64,000 nucleotides of DNA from Variovorax paradoxus (GTDB lineage: Bacteria > Pseudomonadota > Gammaproteobacteria > Burkholderiales > Burkholderiaceae_C), in NCBI RefSeq assembly GCF_902712855.1, contig NZ_LR743508.1, forward strand, positions 1,054,001 to 1,118,000, in the 5' to 3' direction. Position numbers and translations under genes: made by a program. The notes beneath the pieces were generated by a model, which worked only from the letters and a program-made list of their open reading frames with translations, made no database searches and was not told the DNA's origin. Below are positions 63,181 through 64,000 of this stretch, one piece after another; the first letter of the stretch is position 1; each line of letters begins with the position of its first letter.

Positions 63181-64000
63181 GTGACTTCCAGTTTCCCCAG
63201 CCCCTCCGACCCCGTCGCCCCGGTTGCCACTTCCCCCAGCGTCAAGCGCGTGCTGCTCGTGCGCTACTCGCAGTCCGGCCAGCTCGACGAGGTCGCCGAA
63301 CAGATCGCCGCGCCGCTGCGCGCCGATCCCTCCATACAGGTGCACGAAGAAGTACTGCGGCCGCTGAAGCCCTACCCTTTCCCCTGGCCGTTCCTGGCCT
63401 TCTTCGACGCCTTCCCTGAATCGGCCCACATGAAGCCGCAGCCGCTGGCGCCGCTGTCGCTCACCGGCGAGGAAGACTTCGACCTCGTCATCCTGCCGTA
63501 CCAGGTGTGGTTCCTCGCGCCGTCGCAGCCGGTGGCCGCGTTCCTGAAACACCCGGTGGCGGCGCGGCTGCTCCGCGGCAAGCCGGTGGTGACGGTCATT
63601 GCGTGCCGCAACATGTGGCTGCTCGCGCACGAGAAGCTCAAGGGCATGCTCGACGACGTGGGCGCGCGGCTCATCGACAACGTGGTGCTGACAGACCCCG
63701 GTCCGACGCTTGCCACCTTCTTCACCACGCCGGCCTGGCTGATCTGGGGCCGCAAGCGCGGCTTTTGGGGCATGCCCGACGCCGGCCTGAGTACCGGCCA
63801 GATCGCCGGTACCGCCCGTTTCGGGCGTGCCCTGCGCGACGCCCTGCACCGGGGCCTCGAGCGCGGCACGCAGCCGCTGCTGGCCGGGCTGGGTGCCGTG
63901 CGGGCCGACGCGAAACTGCTGGTCAGCGAGAAGGCCGGCACGCGCAGCTTCTATCTGTGGGGCAAGCTCATCATGGCAGCGGGCGGGCCGGGCGCATGGC
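63181..64000 (+). CDS. Flavodoxin-like/NAD(P)H oxidoreductase-like protein, DarA-type (partial)
   Basis: The frame runs from a GTG at 63181 to the window edge with no stop (273 residues seen). After a Ser/Pro-rich head, the core begins VKRVLLVRYSQSGQLDEVAE, a flavodoxin-type phosphate loop. LVILPYQVWFLAPSQPVAAF and VVTVIACRNMWLLAHEKLKG follow. This combination is usual for proteins annotated as dialkylresorcinol condensing enzyme (DarA-like), which normally precede a ketoacyl-ACP synthase III gene. No ATG is available near the start. Assignment is moderate because the end is missing. Confidence 0.7.
   Translation, partial: MTSSFPSPSDPVAPVATSPSVKRVLLVRYSQSGQLDEVAEQIAAPLRADPSIQVHEEVLRPLKPYPFPWPFLAFFDAFPESAHMKPQPLAPLSLTGEEDFDLVILPYQVWFLAPSQPVAAFLKHPVAARLLRGKPVVTVIACRNMWLLAHEKLKGMLDDVGARLIDNVVLTDPGPTLATFFTTPAWLIWGRKRGFWGMPDAGLSTGQIAGTARFGRALRDALHRGLERGTQPLLAGLGAVRADAKLLVSEKAGTRSFYLWGKLIMAAGGPGAW

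Overview
The window looks like chromosome from a high-GC beta-proteobacterium of the Burkholderiales, most like Comamonadaceae and probably close to Variovorax. This is inferred from very high GC with strong third-position bias, a Bug/TctC-type binding protein beside CoA-transferases, many ABC and CoA-thioester catabolic operons, and short dispersed hairpin repeats between genes. No rRNA, tRNA or CRISPR array was seen.

Region 1 (1-10738) handles acyl-CoA catabolism. It holds the end of a CoA-transferase subunit, a family III CoA-transferase, a TctC-like binding protein, and a divergent pair of units. One unit is a thiolase-like protein plus a DUF35 partner (minus strand). The other is an acyl-CoA ligase, SDR dehydrogenase, lipocalin-like protein, enoyl-CoA hydratase, MaoC-type hydratase and acyl-CoA dehydrogenase (plus strand). 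The same 19-bp sequence containing the palindrome TTGGTTCAACCAA lies before the ligase and before the SDR gene, so one regulator probably controls both.

Region 2 (10748-13218) has a metallophosphoesterase and a CorA-like transporter. Region 3 (13279-20459) is a 2-ketogluconate operon: kguE, kguK, kguD and ptxS follow a polar-amino-acid-type ABC transporter instead of the usual MFS carrier. A perfect PtxS-type operator (TGAAACCGGTTTCA) lies in its promoter.

Region 4 (20514-24897) has a GMC oxidoreductase, a LuxR-type response regulator and a convergent hybrid histidine kinase. Region 5 (25016-35471, minus) is a long operon built around a predicted ATP-grasp amidoligase/transglutaminase peptide-modifying system. 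It also holds an amino-acid-binding lipoprotein, a RidA protein, a nucleotidyltransferase-like protein and a SUKH-CbrC fusion. A second, unfused copy of the ATP-grasp/alpha-E pair lies at 39374-41838, after comEC and an enoyl-CoA hydratase.

Region 6 (41839-51725) is accessory and unstable, with lower GC in parts. A two-partner-secretion exoprotein gene is cut into an N-terminal and a C-terminal piece by an IS21-family element (istA/istB). A small membrane protein (candidate immunity protein), lipoproteins, the TpsB outer-membrane transporter and two decayed genes follow.

Region 7 (51776-62994) has an SH3-domain protein and a complete glycerol system: glpR-glpK on the minus strand, divergent from glpD-glpSTPQUV on the plus strand, ending at a strong terminator. 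The window ends inside a flavodoxin-like gene of the dialkylresorcinol (DarA-like) type.

Four copies of one ~95-bp two-hairpin repeat lie just after stop codons inside the kgu and glp operons; other GC-rich hairpin repeats lie in the same operons.
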